Shown here one piece after another: positions 24,798-33,185 of a stretch of DNA of 64,000 nt. The DNA is from an uncultured Lachnospiraceae bacterium (GTDB lineage Bacteria; Bacillota; Clostridia; Lachnospirales; Lachnospiraceae), in NCBI GenBank assembly GCA_902793685.1, contig CADBEN010000008.1:1-64000 (forward strand), read 5' to 3'. Position 1 is the stretch's first letter; each line of letters begins with the position of its first letter. Made by a program: the position numbers and the translations under genes. The notes under the pieces are model-generated. The model was given only the letters and a program-made list of their open reading frames with translations, did no database searches and had not been told where the DNA came from.

Positions 24798-25799
24798 ATG
24801 AGCGTTACGTTGATGGACTGCACCCTGAGAGACGGAGCAAATGTGGTCGGCAAGGGATTTGACGCGGAGATCACCGACATGGTGCTGGACGGCCTGACGG
24901 CGGCAGGCGTGCCGATCATCGAATTCGGAAACGCCGGCGGCATCGGTGCGTATGAGGTGGCTGGTTTTACCCAGGCAGAGACCGACGATACCTACCTTGA
25001 GATCGTGCAGAAGTACCTGAACCGCGGTTCCGAGATCGGCATGTTCCTGAACGCGAAGCGCTACCGCAGCCACAACGTCCTGAAGGCAAAAGACAACGGC
25101 CTCGCCTTCCTCCGTGTCGGCGCGGACGCGGGCGATGCCGACATCTCCATCCAGCCGGTGAAGGAGATCAAGGAAGCAGGCCTGAAGGCGTTCTATTCTC
25201 TTATGAAGGCGTACCTTCTGACCCCGGACGAGCTGGCGGAAGAGGCGAAGAAGCTGGAGGCTGCCGGTCTTGACGAGATCACCATCATGGATTCCGCAGG
25301 AACCATGACGCCGGACCAGGTGGTGCAGTATACGAAAAAGCTGAAGGCTGCGGTGAAGATCCCGGTGGCATTCCACTGCCACAACAATCTGGGCCTCTCC
25401 GCGGCGAACGCCATCGCGGCCTATGAGAACGGCGCGGACATCCTGGACTGCGGCCTCATGGGCATGGCGAGAAGTGCGGGAAACCTGGCGACGGAGATCT
25501 GTGTGGCCATCATGCAGCGCTACGGCGAGATGAAGGACATCGACCTCTTCGGCATGCTGGACTTCATCGACACCCGCCTGCAGCCTGCCATGGCGAAACA
25601 TGACTATCACAACCCGGTGACGCCGCTGGATCTGACCCTGGGCATCTCCGGCTGCCATTCCAGCTTCCTGAAGACCTTCAAGGCGGTGGCGAAGGAAGAG
25701 CAGGTCAATCTTTTCAAGCTGATCTGCGAGGTCTCCGCCATCAACCAGAAGAACCCGAACGAAGTGCTGATCCGGGAAATCGCGGGAAAGCTGAAATAA
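24798..25799 (+). CDS. HMGL-like (DRE-TIM) aldolase, related to 4-hydroxy-2-oxovalerate aldolase
   Basis: The protein has 333 residues. The metal and catalytic signature DCTLRDGAN appears at residues 7-15, and FHCHNNLGLSAANAIAAYENGAD carries the His pair that completes the divalent metal site. This puts it in the HMG-CoA lyase / oxovalerate aldolase family, which cleaves or joins pyruvate- or acyl-type units. No acetaldehyde dehydrogenase partner (DmpF/BphJ) is nearby, so the dmpG-type channeling pair is absent. The start at 24798 has AGAGGA upstream; an in-frame ATG at 24726 has no such site. An inverted repeat CAACAACATAATAGTTGTCG lies further upstream. Confidence 0.85.
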   Translation: MSVTLMDCTLRDGANVVGKGFDAEITDMVLDGLTAAGVPIIEFGNAGGIGAYEVAGFTQAETDDTYLEIVQKYLNRGSEIGMFLNAKRYRSHNVLKAKDNGLAFLRVGADAGDADISIQPVKEIKEAGLKAFYSLMKAYLLTPDELAEEAKKLEAAGLDEITIMDSAGTMTPDQVVQYTKKLKAAVKIPVAFHCHNNLGLSAANAIAAYENGADILDCGLMGMARSAGNLATEICVAIMQRYGEMKDIDLFGMLDFIDTRLQPAMAKHDYHNPVTPLDLTLGISGCHSSFLKTFKAVAKEEQVNLFKLICEVSAINQKNPNEVLIREIAGKLK

Positions 25800-25813
25800 A
25801 GGAGGGGCAGATC

Positions 25814-26791
25814 ATGATGAAAGTCGTTCTCGCGGGAACCTATCCCGCACACACCTATGAGAAGCTCAGGAAGCTGCTGCCGGCGGATCAGTTCGACTTC
25901 GTCGCGGTGGACAGCCAGGAAGCGTATGACGCCATGACGGATGCGGAGATCATGATCCTCCGGATCTTCAAGGCGCCGAAAGAGGTGATCGAGCGCAATC
26001 CGAATCTGAAAATGATCCTGCGCTGGGGCGCAGGCTTTGACTCCGTGGATATCGAGGCTGCAGGCGCCAGGGGGATCCTGGTGACCAATACCCCCGGCGC
26101 CAACGCGAACGCAGTGTCGGAGCTTGCTGTGACGCTGATGCTGACTGTATACCGGAAGATCCTGGAGCACACGGACAGCCTGAGAAGCGGCGCGTGGAGC
26201 AAGAACACCTACCTGAATTCCAGCTTCAGCCTGTTCGACAAGACGGTGGGGATCGTCGGCGGCGGGAACATCGGCCGCCAGGTCGCCCTGAAGGTGCAGG
26301 CATTCGGCGCGGAAGTACAGTATTATGACGCGTTCCGTCTGCCTGCGGAGACGGAAGAGAAATTCAATATGAAATATGTTTCACTGGAGGAGCTCCTGAA
26401 GACCTCCGACATCGTCACCCTGCATGTGCCGCTGCTGGATTCCACCCGCCACATGATCGGGGAGGACCAGATCAAGTCCATGAAGGACGACGCGGTGATC
26501 ATCAACACGGCCCGGGGCGGCCTGGTGGACGACAAGGCGCTGTGCGCCGCGGTGAAGGCAGGAAAGCTTCTGGGCGCGGGCCTGGACGGCGTGGAAGAGG
26601 AGCCGCTTCCGGCGGGACATGAACTGCTCACGACGCCGGGCATCGTGGTGACGCCCCATGTGGGCGGCGGTACGGCTGACATCGGCGATGTCATCATGCC
26701 GATGCTGGCGAAGGACATCTGCGATTTCGCCGGGACCGGGGACTGCGCACATGTGGTGAACCGGAAGTATCTGCAGCCGGAGAAGAACTGA
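25814..26791 (+). CDS. D-isomer-specific 2-hydroxyacid dehydrogenase (second copy)
   Basis: The protein has 325 residues with the NAD loop VGIVGGGNIGRQVA (about 142-155) and catalytic Arg (INTARGGLVDD), Glu (EEEPLPAG) and His (TPHVGGGT). It begins 14 bases after the aldolase stop behind GGAGGGG, so the two form one transcript. It is clearly diverged from the copy at 23482, so they are paralogues with probably different substrates rather than a recent duplication. The likely product or substrate is the 2-oxo/2-hydroxy acid handled by the adjacent aldolase. Confidence 0.9.
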   Translation: MMKVVLAGTYPAHTYEKLRKLLPADQFDFVAVDSQEAYDAMTDAEIMILRIFKAPKEVIERNPNLKMILRWGAGFDSVDIEAAGARGILVTNTPGANANAVSELAVTLMLTVYRKILEHTDSLRSGAWSKNTYLNSSFSLFDKTVGIVGGGNIGRQVALKVQAFGAEVQYYDAFRLPAETEEKFNMKYVSLEELLKTSDIVTLHVPLLDSTRHMIGEDQIKSMKDDAVIINTARGGLVDDKALCAAVKAGKLLGAGLDGVEEEPLPAGHELLTTPGIVVTPHVGGGTADIGDVIMPMLAKDICDFAGTGDCAHVVNRKYLQPEKN

Positions 26792-26856
26792 TCCGGACAG
26801 GGGAGACCCGCATCGTGGAAATACGCGTTCCCATGACCGAAGGCGGTAAAACTGTA

Positions 26857-26942
26857 AAACTGCACAAAAACAGAACAGTGATTTGTGCAGAGTTACAAAT
26901 TTGTAAAAATCACTTGAAACAAGTTACATTATCGTGTAGTAT
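26857..26942 (+). promoter_or_regulatory. Promoter module B with operator, driving tctCBA
   Basis: TTGAAA (26914-26919), 17 bases, TAGTAT (26937-26942). The operator TTGAAACAAGTTACAT (26914-26929) is identical to the one in module A. A perfect 14-base palindrome TTACAAATTTGTAA (26893-26906) sits just upstream; module A keeps only its left half. Confidence 0.75.
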
Positions 26943-26972
26943 GTAACCAGAAACAAGAAACAAACAAAAATC

Positions 26973-26988
26973 ATGAAACAAGTTAACA
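26973..26988 (+). promoter_or_regulatory. Second operator-like site in the tctC leader
   Basis: ATGAAACAAGTTAACA repeats the GAAACAAGTT core about 35 bases downstream of the -10. Two sites on the same promoter could allow looping or a roadblock by RpiR. Confidence 0.6.
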
Positions 26989-27053
26989 AATCTGCTCTGT
27001 AAGAACTGAACCGAAACCAAACCGAAATGAACCATATTGAAAGGAGTTCTACT

Positions 27054-28109
27054 ATGAAGAAGATGTTTGCTGCTGCTCTCGCTCTTACCATGGCTGCCCT
27101 GACCGCCTGCGGCGGATCCTCCGCTCCGGCCACCACCGCTGCTCCGGCTGCCACCGCTGCTGCTCCGGCTGCTGCCGCTGACACCACCGCTGCCGCTGCT
27201 GCAGCAGAGACCGACTGGCCCACCGGCACCGTCAACGTCACTGTTCCCTACAACGCAGGCGGCGACACCGATACCTACTGCCGCGCCCTGTTCGACCGTA
27301 TCGCGAAGAAGACCGGCCAGAACTTCGTCGTCACCAACCTGACCGGCGGATCCGGAATGGTCGCAGCGATGGATGTCATGCAGAAGAAGCCGGACGGCTA
27401 CACCATCCTCTTCAACCACACCGGCGCATCCCTTGTCCAGGAAGCCACCGGAACCGCTGAGTTCTCCTACACCAACGACTTCGAGAACTGCGCCACCGTC
27501 GCTCTGGATCAGACCTACGCTCTGTGCGCAGTCTCCCCGGACGGCCAGTACAAGCAGTACAGCAAGGGCTTCAAGGATCTGCCGGGCATGATCGAGTACG
27601 CGAAGGCAAACCCGGGCGCAGTCCGTTACTCCACCGTCTTCGGTTCCACCACCGAGTATGTCGGAAACCGTCTCCAGAAGCTGGCTGACATCCAGTTCGA
27701 CAACATTGACGTCGGAACCTCCACCGGTGACCGTCTCGCAGCACTTCTTGGCGGCCAGGTCGAGCTTGGCGCTTACAACTACATGAACGTTGCCGATTAC
27801 ATCGAAGCCGGCGATCTGGTCTGCCTCGGCATCATGGCAAACGAGAGAGTCGACGGCATCGACTTCCCGACCTTCAAGGAGCAGGGCTACGATGTTGTCA
27901 ACGCGAAGAAGTACGAGGTCAAGTTCCCGAAGGGCACCGATCCGGCCATCGTCAACAAGCTTTCCGCACTGTGCAAGGAAGTCGCTGAGGATCCGGAGTT
28001 CGCAGAAGTCCTGAAGACCTACTACGCAGAGCCCTACTACCGCGATGCTGCGACCATGAACGTCGAGGATCCGGCTGAGGTCGAAGAACTGAAGGCCAAC
28101 CTCCAGTAA
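27054..28109 (+). CDS. tctC: TctC/Bug-type solute-binding lipoprotein of a tripartite carboxylate transporter
   Basis: The protein has 351 residues. The ATG at 27054 follows GAAAGGAG and opens a lipoprotein signal peptide (lipobox LTAC) and an Ala/Thr-rich linker. The mature protein shows Bug-family features: VTVPYNAGGDTD near the N-terminus, NLTGGSGMVAAMDVMQKKPDGYTILF, and a GTSTGDRLAALLGGQVELG motif. It captures a carboxylate outside the cell and hands it to the TctAB membrane unit. Codon use is extremely biased, as for an abundant protein. A hairpin after the stop probably lets only part of the transcription continue into tctB. Confidence 0.92.
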   Translation: MKKMFAAALALTMAALTACGGSSAPATTAAPAATAAAPAAAADTTAAAAAAETDWPTGTVNVTVPYNAGGDTDTYCRALFDRIAKKTGQNFVVTNLTGGSGMVAAMDVMQKKPDGYTILFNHTGASLVQEATGTAEFSYTNDFENCATVALDQTYALCAVSPDGQYKQYSKGFKDLPGMIEYAKANPGAVRYSTVFGSTTEYVGNRLQKLADIQFDNIDVGTSTGDRLAALLGGQVELGAYNYMNVADYIEAGDLVCLGIMANERVDGIDFPTFKEQGYDVVNAKKYEVKFPKGTDPAIVNKLSALCKEVAEDPEFAEVLKTYYAEPYYRDAATMNVEDPAEVEELKANLQ

Positions 28110-28152
28110 TCTGAACATAACAAGAGGCTGATAATTAAGAGCTGATCACAGA

Positions 28153-28189
28153 GCCGCCCGACCCAGAACAACGGGCCGGGCGGCCTTTG
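28153..28189 (+). terminator. Partial terminator between tctC and tctB
   Basis: GCCGCCCGACCC/GGGCCGGGCGGC hairpin (one A-C mismatch) followed by only three T residues. The weak T tract fits read-through at reduced level, giving excess binding protein. Confidence 0.65.
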
Positions 28190-28228
28190 TATCCGGAAGC
28201 TCTGTAAGAAATAAAGGAGAATATGAGT

Positions 28229-28699
28229 ATGACGAACAAACAGCGTAATCTCCTGACCTCCGTCCTATTCCTGGTCTTCGGTGTCTTCATGTTCATCCAA
28301 TCCCAGGGCGTGAAGCACAAGATCGCAAGCGACGTCGGTTCAGGCTATGTCCCCGCATTCATCGCAGGCTGCCTCATCGTGGTCTCTGTTTCCAAGCTGA
28401 TCATCACCCTCACGAGAAAAGATCCGGCGGACAATGTGAAGAAGCAGAGCGATTCCAGCACCAAGGGCGGCATCGTGACCATCCTCATCATGCTGATCTA
28501 CATGCTGGCCTTCGAACCGGTGGGCTTCATCGTTTCCAGCATCCTGTTCCTGTTCGCGCTGATGAACTGGTTCGCGAATAATGAGAACCGCAACATTCCG
28601 CTTTTCGCCATCATCTCGGTCCTTCTTCCGGTGGCGGTGGACGCACTCTTTGTTTTTGTCATCAAGATGCCGCTTCCCAAGGGCATCATCGGATTCTGA
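28229..28699 (+). CDS. tctB: TctB small membrane subunit
   Basis: The protein has 156 residues with four hydrophobic segments (about 10-28, 40-62, 82-102 and 105-150), the standard TctB layout. The ATG at 28229 is preferred because AGGAG lies 9 bases upstream; an in-frame ATG at 28223 is only 3 bases from that site. It is the small subunit of the sodium-driven tripartite tricarboxylate transporter and acts with TctA, whose gene starts 19 bases downstream. Confidence 0.88.
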   Translation: MTNKQRNLLTSVLFLVFGVFMFIQSQGVKHKIASDVGSGYVPAFIAGCLIVVSVSKLIITLTRKDPADNVKKQSDSSTKGGIVTILIMLIYMLAFEPVGFIVSSILFLFALMNWFANNENRNIPLFAIISVLLPVAVDALFVFVIKMPLPKGIIGF

Positions 28700-28717
28700 G
28701 AAAGGAGGAGCAACTGA

Positions 28718-30259
28718 ATGGTACCTGCAAATATGGTAGCGGAAGCGTTTGCCAATACATTTACCCCCATGTGTCTGTTCCTCATCTGGTTCGGCACCAT
28801 CATCGGAATCATCTTCGGATCCATCCCGGGCCTGTCCGCAACGATGGCAGTCGTCCTGTTCCTGCCCCTGACCTTCGGCATGGAGACCACCCAGGGCCTC
28901 GCGCTTCTCTGCGGCCTGTACATGGGCGGCATCTCCGGCGGTCTGATCTCCGCCATCCTCTTAAAGATCCCCGGCACCCCGTCCTCCATCTCCACCGTGT
29001 TCGACGGCGGTCCGATGGCAGAGAAGGGTGAAGCGGGGCGCGCCCTGGGCGTCGGCATCCTGTTCTCCTTCCTGGGCTCGGTCCTCGGAATCTTTGCTCT
29101 GATGTTCGTCTCCCCGCTGCTGGCTAAGGTCTGCCTTCTCTTCAGCGCGGCGGACTACTTCGCAGTCGCGGTCTTCGCCCTTTCCATCATCGCATCCCTG
29201 TCCGGCAAGGACATGCTGAACGGTCTGATCGCAGGTCTGATCGGTATCGCCCTTTCCATGGTCGGTATGGCACCCATCGACGCGGTGGTCCGCTTCACCT
29301 TCGGAAACTACCAGCTGATGTCCGGCTTTGACATCACGGTCCTTCTGATCGGTGTCTTCGCGATCACCGACATCATCCTCGCCGGTTTCGACAGAGATCA
29401 TCTGGCGGACAAGATGGAGAAGAAAAAGTATAAGCTGAAGGGCTACGGCCTTTCTGTGCAGGAATTCATCGAGCAGATCCCGAACACCATCATCTCTTCG
29501 ATCATCGGTATCGGCATCGGCATCCTGCCCGGCATCGGCGGCTCCACCTCCGGCCTTCTGGCCTACACCACGGCCCGCAACCGTTCCAAGTATCCGGAGA
29601 AGTTCGGTACCGGCATCATCGACGGCGTCATCGCTTCCGAGACCGCGAACAACGCCACCATCGGCGGCTCCATGATCCCGCTGCTCTGCATGGGTATCCC
29701 GGGCAACACGGTCTCCGCCATCTTCCTGGGCGGCCTTCAGGTCCACGCCATCAGCCCGGGTCCGCTGATCTTCAACAAGTCCGGACAGTACGTCTACGGT
29801 ATTTACCTGGCCCTCATCATCTCCTCGATCTTCATGCTGATCTTCGAGAGAGCTGGCCTTCCGATCTTCGTAAAGCTGCTTGATATCCCGAAGCACATCC
29901 TGCTTCCCTGCATCGTGGTCATGTGCTGCGTCGGCGGATACTCCTCCAACAGCCGTGTCTTCGACGTCCAGTGCATCCTGTTCTTCGGTCTCCTGGGCCT
30001 TCTGTTCAAGGTCCTGAAGATCCCGAGCACCCCGCTGATCATCGGCTTCATCGTGGGCAGCATGTTCGAAGAGAACCTGCGCCAGGCGCTGCAGGCCGGA
30101 CACGGCAGCTGGAGCATTTTCCTGACCCGTCCCATCGCCATGGGCTTCCTGATCATCACCGTGATCTCCTGCGTGATGACCGTGCGGAAGAACATGCAGG
30201 AGAAGAAGGCCGCGGAAGCTGCAGGCAAGGAATTCGATACTGCCGAGGAAGAGGGCTGA
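28718..30259 (+). CDS. tctA: TctA large membrane subunit
   Basis: The protein has 513 residues and 11-12 hydrophobic segments. It shows the TctA hallmarks: GSIPGLSATMAVVLFLPLTF near the N-terminus, GGISGGLISAILLKIPGTPSS, and a related GIGILPGIGGSTSGL ... NNATIGGSMIPLLCMGIPG in the second half. These paired re-entrant loops bind substrate and sodium. An AAAGGAGG site precedes the ATG. The C-terminus is charged and cytoplasmic. It completes the tctCBA operon. Confidence 0.93.
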   Translation: MVPANMVAEAFANTFTPMCLFLIWFGTIIGIIFGSIPGLSATMAVVLFLPLTFGMETTQGLALLCGLYMGGISGGLISAILLKIPGTPSSISTVFDGGPMAEKGEAGRALGVGILFSFLGSVLGIFALMFVSPLLAKVCLLFSAADYFAVAVFALSIIASLSGKDMLNGLIAGLIGIALSMVGMAPIDAVVRFTFGNYQLMSGFDITVLLIGVFAITDIILAGFDRDHLADKMEKKKYKLKGYGLSVQEFIEQIPNTIISSIIGIGIGILPGIGGSTSGLLAYTTARNRSKYPEKFGTGIIDGVIASETANNATIGGSMIPLLCMGIPGNTVSAIFLGGLQVHAISPGPLIFNKSGQYVYGIYLALIISSIFMLIFERAGLPIFVKLLDIPKHILLPCIVVMCCVGGYSSNSRVFDVQCILFFGLLGLLFKVLKIPSTPLIIGFIVGSMFEENLRQALQAGHGSWSIFLTRPIAMGFLIITVISCVMTVRKNMQEKKAAEAAGKEFDTAEEEG

Positions 30260-30328
30260 TTTCCCCCGGACGGGAAACAGAACAGTCGGTTTGGTTCCGA
30301 AAGGAGCTTTTCCATATGGTTCGGGAAG

Positions 30329-30359
30329 CCGGGCGCCTCGTGCGCCCGGTTTCTCTTTT
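30329..30359 (+). terminator. Terminator after tctA
   Basis: CCGGGCGC/GCGCCCGG hairpin followed by TTTCTCTTTT. Confidence 0.75.
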
Positions 30360-30409
30360 ATCCGGGAACTGCAGACTGGAAAGCCCGCAGGCTTTGCCCG
30401 GCGCAATGA

Positions 30410-30415
30410 TATAAT
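30410..30415 (+). promoter_or_regulatory. -10 element of the amidohydrolase gene
   Basis: A perfect TATAAT, 55 bases before the start codon. No good -35 at the standard distance. Confidence 0.45.
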
Positions 30416-30469
30416 GAATACACAGAATGCGGTCATACCTGCGCCGCCGGCGCGGAAAGGAAGGACAGA

Positions 30470-31630
30470 ATGCTTCTTATAAAAAACGGACATGTGATCG
30501 ATCCGCTGAACGGAACCGACCGGGTCTGCGATGTTGCTGCGGACGGTGCCCGGATCCTGAAGACCGGCGAGAATCTCCCGGCAGATCCGAAGGACAATGT
30601 GATCGATGCTTCCGGATGCTATGTGGTTCCGGGACTTATCGACCACCACGCCCATGTGCAGCCCCTGGCGAAGATCGGTCTTCCCACGGAGGCCAGCTGC
30701 TTTGCTTCCGGCGTCACCGCCGTGGTGGACGCGGGAAGTACGGGATGCGCGAACTACATTTATCATCAGGGGATCCTGGAGCGTCTCAGGGTGAACGTGC
30801 TGGCTTATCTGAATGTCTGCACCACAGGCCTTGACAGTCTTCCGGGATGCCTTGAGGACGTGAATCCGGCCCACTGGGACCGGGGCGCCATCCGGGAATG
30901 CTTTGACCGTTTCGGGCAGAAGGCCGGCGGCCGTCTGGCGGGGCTGAAGCTCCGCACCAGCGAACCGATCGTGAAGGATCTGGGCTACAAGGTGCTGGAG
31001 GAGACAGTGAAGCTCGGTGAGGAGCTGGGCGTCTCCGTGATGGTGCACTGCACCAATCCGCCGGGACCGCTGGCGGATCTTCTGAACCTGCTTCGTCCCG
31101 GGGATACCATCACCCATATGTACATGAACATCGGCCCCAATCTGCTCAACGAGAAGGGAGAGGTCATTCCGGAAGCCTGGGAAGCCAGGGAGCGGGGCGT
31201 TTATTTTGAGGCGGCCGATGCCAGAGCCCATTTCGGAATGCCGGTGGCCCAGGCAGCCATCGCCCAGGGCTTCCTTCCGGACTTCATCGCCACGGACACT
31301 ACGAAGCTCAGCATGAACCTGCGGCCCACGGCCTTCAGCATGGCCATGCAGATCGCGAAGTATACGGCCCTGGGCATTCCCTTTGAGAAGGTGATCGAGT
31401 GCGCCACCGTCAATCCGGCCCGGCAGCTCGGGCTTCTGGACCGTGCCGGTTCCCTGACTGCGGGACATCCGGCGGACATTGCAGTGTTCCGTCCGGTGGA
31501 TATGGAGACGGTCCACGGCGACCGGCCCTACGGCGTTCCCGAGCAGCACACCATCGTCGGACACCGGGTGTACCAGCCGGTGCTGACCGTGAAGAATGGT
31601 GAGATGGTATACCGCGACGTGACATTCTGA
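30470..31630 (+). CDS. Metal-dependent amidohydrolase (dihydroorotase/EF_0837-like)
   Basis: The protein has 386 residues. An N-terminal composite beta-sandwich leads to the metal motif GLIDHHAHVQP (residues about 57-67). Further ligands are a Lys in LAGLKLRTSE (candidate carboxylated lysine), His in VMVHCTNPPG and THMYMN, and Asp in FIATDTTKL. This is the amidohydrolase superfamily pattern, closest in layout to the EF_0837/AHA_3915 group of uncertain amide, imide or ester hydrolases. It lies after tctCBA but has its own -10 and terminator. It could release the carboxylate from an imported amide; this is inference. Confidence 0.82.
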   Translation: MLLIKNGHVIDPLNGTDRVCDVAADGARILKTGENLPADPKDNVIDASGCYVVPGLIDHHAHVQPLAKIGLPTEASCFASGVTAVVDAGSTGCANYIYHQGILERLRVNVLAYLNVCTTGLDSLPGCLEDVNPAHWDRGAIRECFDRFGQKAGGRLAGLKLRTSEPIVKDLGYKVLEETVKLGEELGVSVMVHCTNPPGPLADLLNLLRPGDTITHMYMNIGPNLLNEKGEVIPEAWEARERGVYFEAADARAHFGMPVAQAAIAQGFLPDFIATDTTKLSMNLRPTAFSMAMQIAKYTALGIPFEKVIECATVNPARQLGLLDRAGSLTAGHPADIAVFRPVDMETVHGDRPYGVPEQHTIVGHRVYQPVLTVKNGEMVYRDVTF

Positions 31631-31681
31631 GCGGTTCCGTATCCGGAACAGGCTGAAAACAAAACAGATACCGAAAGAAAT

Positions 31682-31713
31682 ACAGAGCGTTCCATATGGA
31701 GCGCTCTGTTTAT
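31682..31713 (+). terminator. Hairpin terminator after the amidohydrolase gene
   Basis: ACAGAGCG/CGCTCTGT stem with CATATG in the loop, followed by a short TTTAT. Confidence 0.6.
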
Positions 31714-31814
31714 GGTATAATCAAACCACAGGAATCCGCCCGCCGCGGGAAACGCAGTGTGCGGACCGGGTATTCGCCGCTTTGGCGGCGGGAAATGACG
31801 GGGGGAGACAGATT

Positions 31815-31982
31815 ATGACAGATATGGAACACGAGATCATGGAAAACCAGATCGAGAGCATTAAGAGTGATTATAAAAAGGAAGAGTGGATCGCGGAGCT
31901 CTCCTCTATGCTGCGCGATGCTTACCGGATGGGATACTACGCAGGCAGACGTTCCGCGGAAGAGGGCGAATCCGCCTACTGA
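31815..31982 (+). CDS. Small hypothetical protein of 55 residues
   Basis: Starts MTDMEHEIMENQ behind a strong GGGGGAG site, after a TATAAT -10 at 31716-31721, and is followed by a clean terminator at 32005-32030. It is thus a complete small transcription unit. The sequence is charged and helical (IKSDYKKEEWIAELSSML) with a Tyr/Gly-rich end (YRMGYYAGRRS). No membrane segment or cysteines. I do not recognise the family. Confidence 0.65.
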   Translation: MTDMEHEIMENQIESIKSDYKKEEWIAELSSMLRDAYRMGYYAGRRSAEEGESAY

Positions 31983-32004
31983 TCCCGGAAACAGAAACAG
32001 CCGG

Positions 32005-32030
32005 GCTGCCGCAATGCGGCAGCTTTTTTT
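32005..32030 (+). terminator. Terminator after the small protein gene
   Basis: GCTGCCGC/GCGGCAGC hairpin followed by seven T residues. Confidence 0.88.
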
Positions 32031-32209
32031 GGTGAAACAGGGTATACGTCAGTCTTCCCGGTCACCGGTCCGCCGGAAAATACTGAAAAATCTTTAAAAA
32101 AAATAAAATTGGCATTACAATGAGGAAGAGGCATTCTGGACAGACGGTCCAGTAAAAATTGCACTAATTATACAATTTGCACAATTTACATTCAGGAGGA
32201 AGGGAAGGT

Positions 32210-33124
32210 ATGGCAAAACTTGTTGAATGCATTCCGAATTTCAGCTGCAGCAAGGAGAAGGACGAGGCGACCTACAATGCCCTGGTCGAGGCTGCAAACA
32301 GCGTACCGGGCTGCACGCTTTTCGATGCCCAGACTGACGGAAACCACAACCGCTGTGTGTTCACGTTGATCGGTTCTCCGGAGGCTATCGAGGAGGTCGC
32401 TTTCCGGCTGACCAAGGTCGCGACGGAGAGGATCGACATGAATCACCACAAGGGTGAGCACAAGCGCATGGGCGCCACAGACGTGATCCCTTTTGTCCCG
32501 CAGATGGATGTGACGGTGGAAGAGGCGGTCGAGATGTCAAAGCGCGTCGCGAAGCGGATCTGGGAGGAGCTGAAGGTCCCGTCCTTCCTCTATGAGGACA
32601 GCGCGACCCGTCCGGAGCGCAGAAATCTGGCGACCTGCCGGAAGGGTGAGTTCGAAGGTATGCCGGAAAAGCTTCTTCAGGAAGAGTGGGCGCCGGACTA
32701 TGGCGAGAGAAAGATCCATCCCACCGCAGGCATCACGGCCATCGGCGCGCGTATGCCGCTGATCGCCTTCAACTGCAACCTGGCAACCTCGGACGTCTCC
32801 ATCGCGAAGAAGATCGCCAAGGTGATCCGCGGTTCTTCCGGCGGTTTCCGCAGCTGCAAGGCCATGGGGTTCATGCTCGAGGACAGAGGTATCGCCCAGG
32901 TCTCCATGAACATGGTGAACTATGAGGACACGCCGCTCTATGTGGTCTACGAGATGATCAAGTCTCTGGCGGAGCGCTACGGGACCACCGTCATCGAGAG
33001 CGAGATGGTCGGCCTGACCCCGGGCAAGGCTCTGATCGACTGCGCGGAATATTATCTGAAGCTGAAGGATTTTGACTGCAAGAACCAGGTCATGGAATAT
33101 CATCTGATCGACATGAATCAGTGA
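32210..33124 (+). CDS. ftcD: Glutamate formimidoyltransferase (stand-alone)
   Basis: The protein has 304 residues, matching the transferase half of bifunctional FTCD. Conserved segments are ECIPNFSCSKEKDE at the N-terminus, NHNRCVFTLIG and GEHKRMGATDVIPF, whose His84 corresponds to the catalytic histidine. It moves the formimino group from N-formimino-L-glutamate to tetrahydrofolate. The start has an AGGAGGAAGG site. The cyclodeaminase gene follows 62 bases on, giving the full two-step route in one operon; hutH, hutU and hutI are absent here. The leader holds two TTGCAC direct repeats spaced by 18 bases (32159, 32177). Confidence 0.9.
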   Translation: MAKLVECIPNFSCSKEKDEATYNALVEAANSVPGCTLFDAQTDGNHNRCVFTLIGSPEAIEEVAFRLTKVATERIDMNHHKGEHKRMGATDVIPFVPQMDVTVEEAVEMSKRVAKRIWEELKVPSFLYEDSATRPERRNLATCRKGEFEGMPEKLLQEEWAPDYGERKIHPTAGITAIGARMPLIAFNCNLATSDVSIAKKIAKVIRGSSGGFRSCKAMGFMLEDRGIAQVSMNMVNYEDTPLYVVYEMIKSLAERYGTTVIESEMVGLTPGKALIDCAEYYLKLKDFDCKNQVMEYHLIDMNQ

Positions 33125-33185
33125 CCCGCATTTTCAGGCGGGCGGATGTCCCGGGACCGACAAATACATACAGGAGGTGGTTCCC

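Noticed and set aside
28961-31564. A minus-strand open frame of about 867 codons
   Set aside because: It spans antisense to tctA, a terminator, a promoter and the amidohydrolase gene, and shows no family motif.
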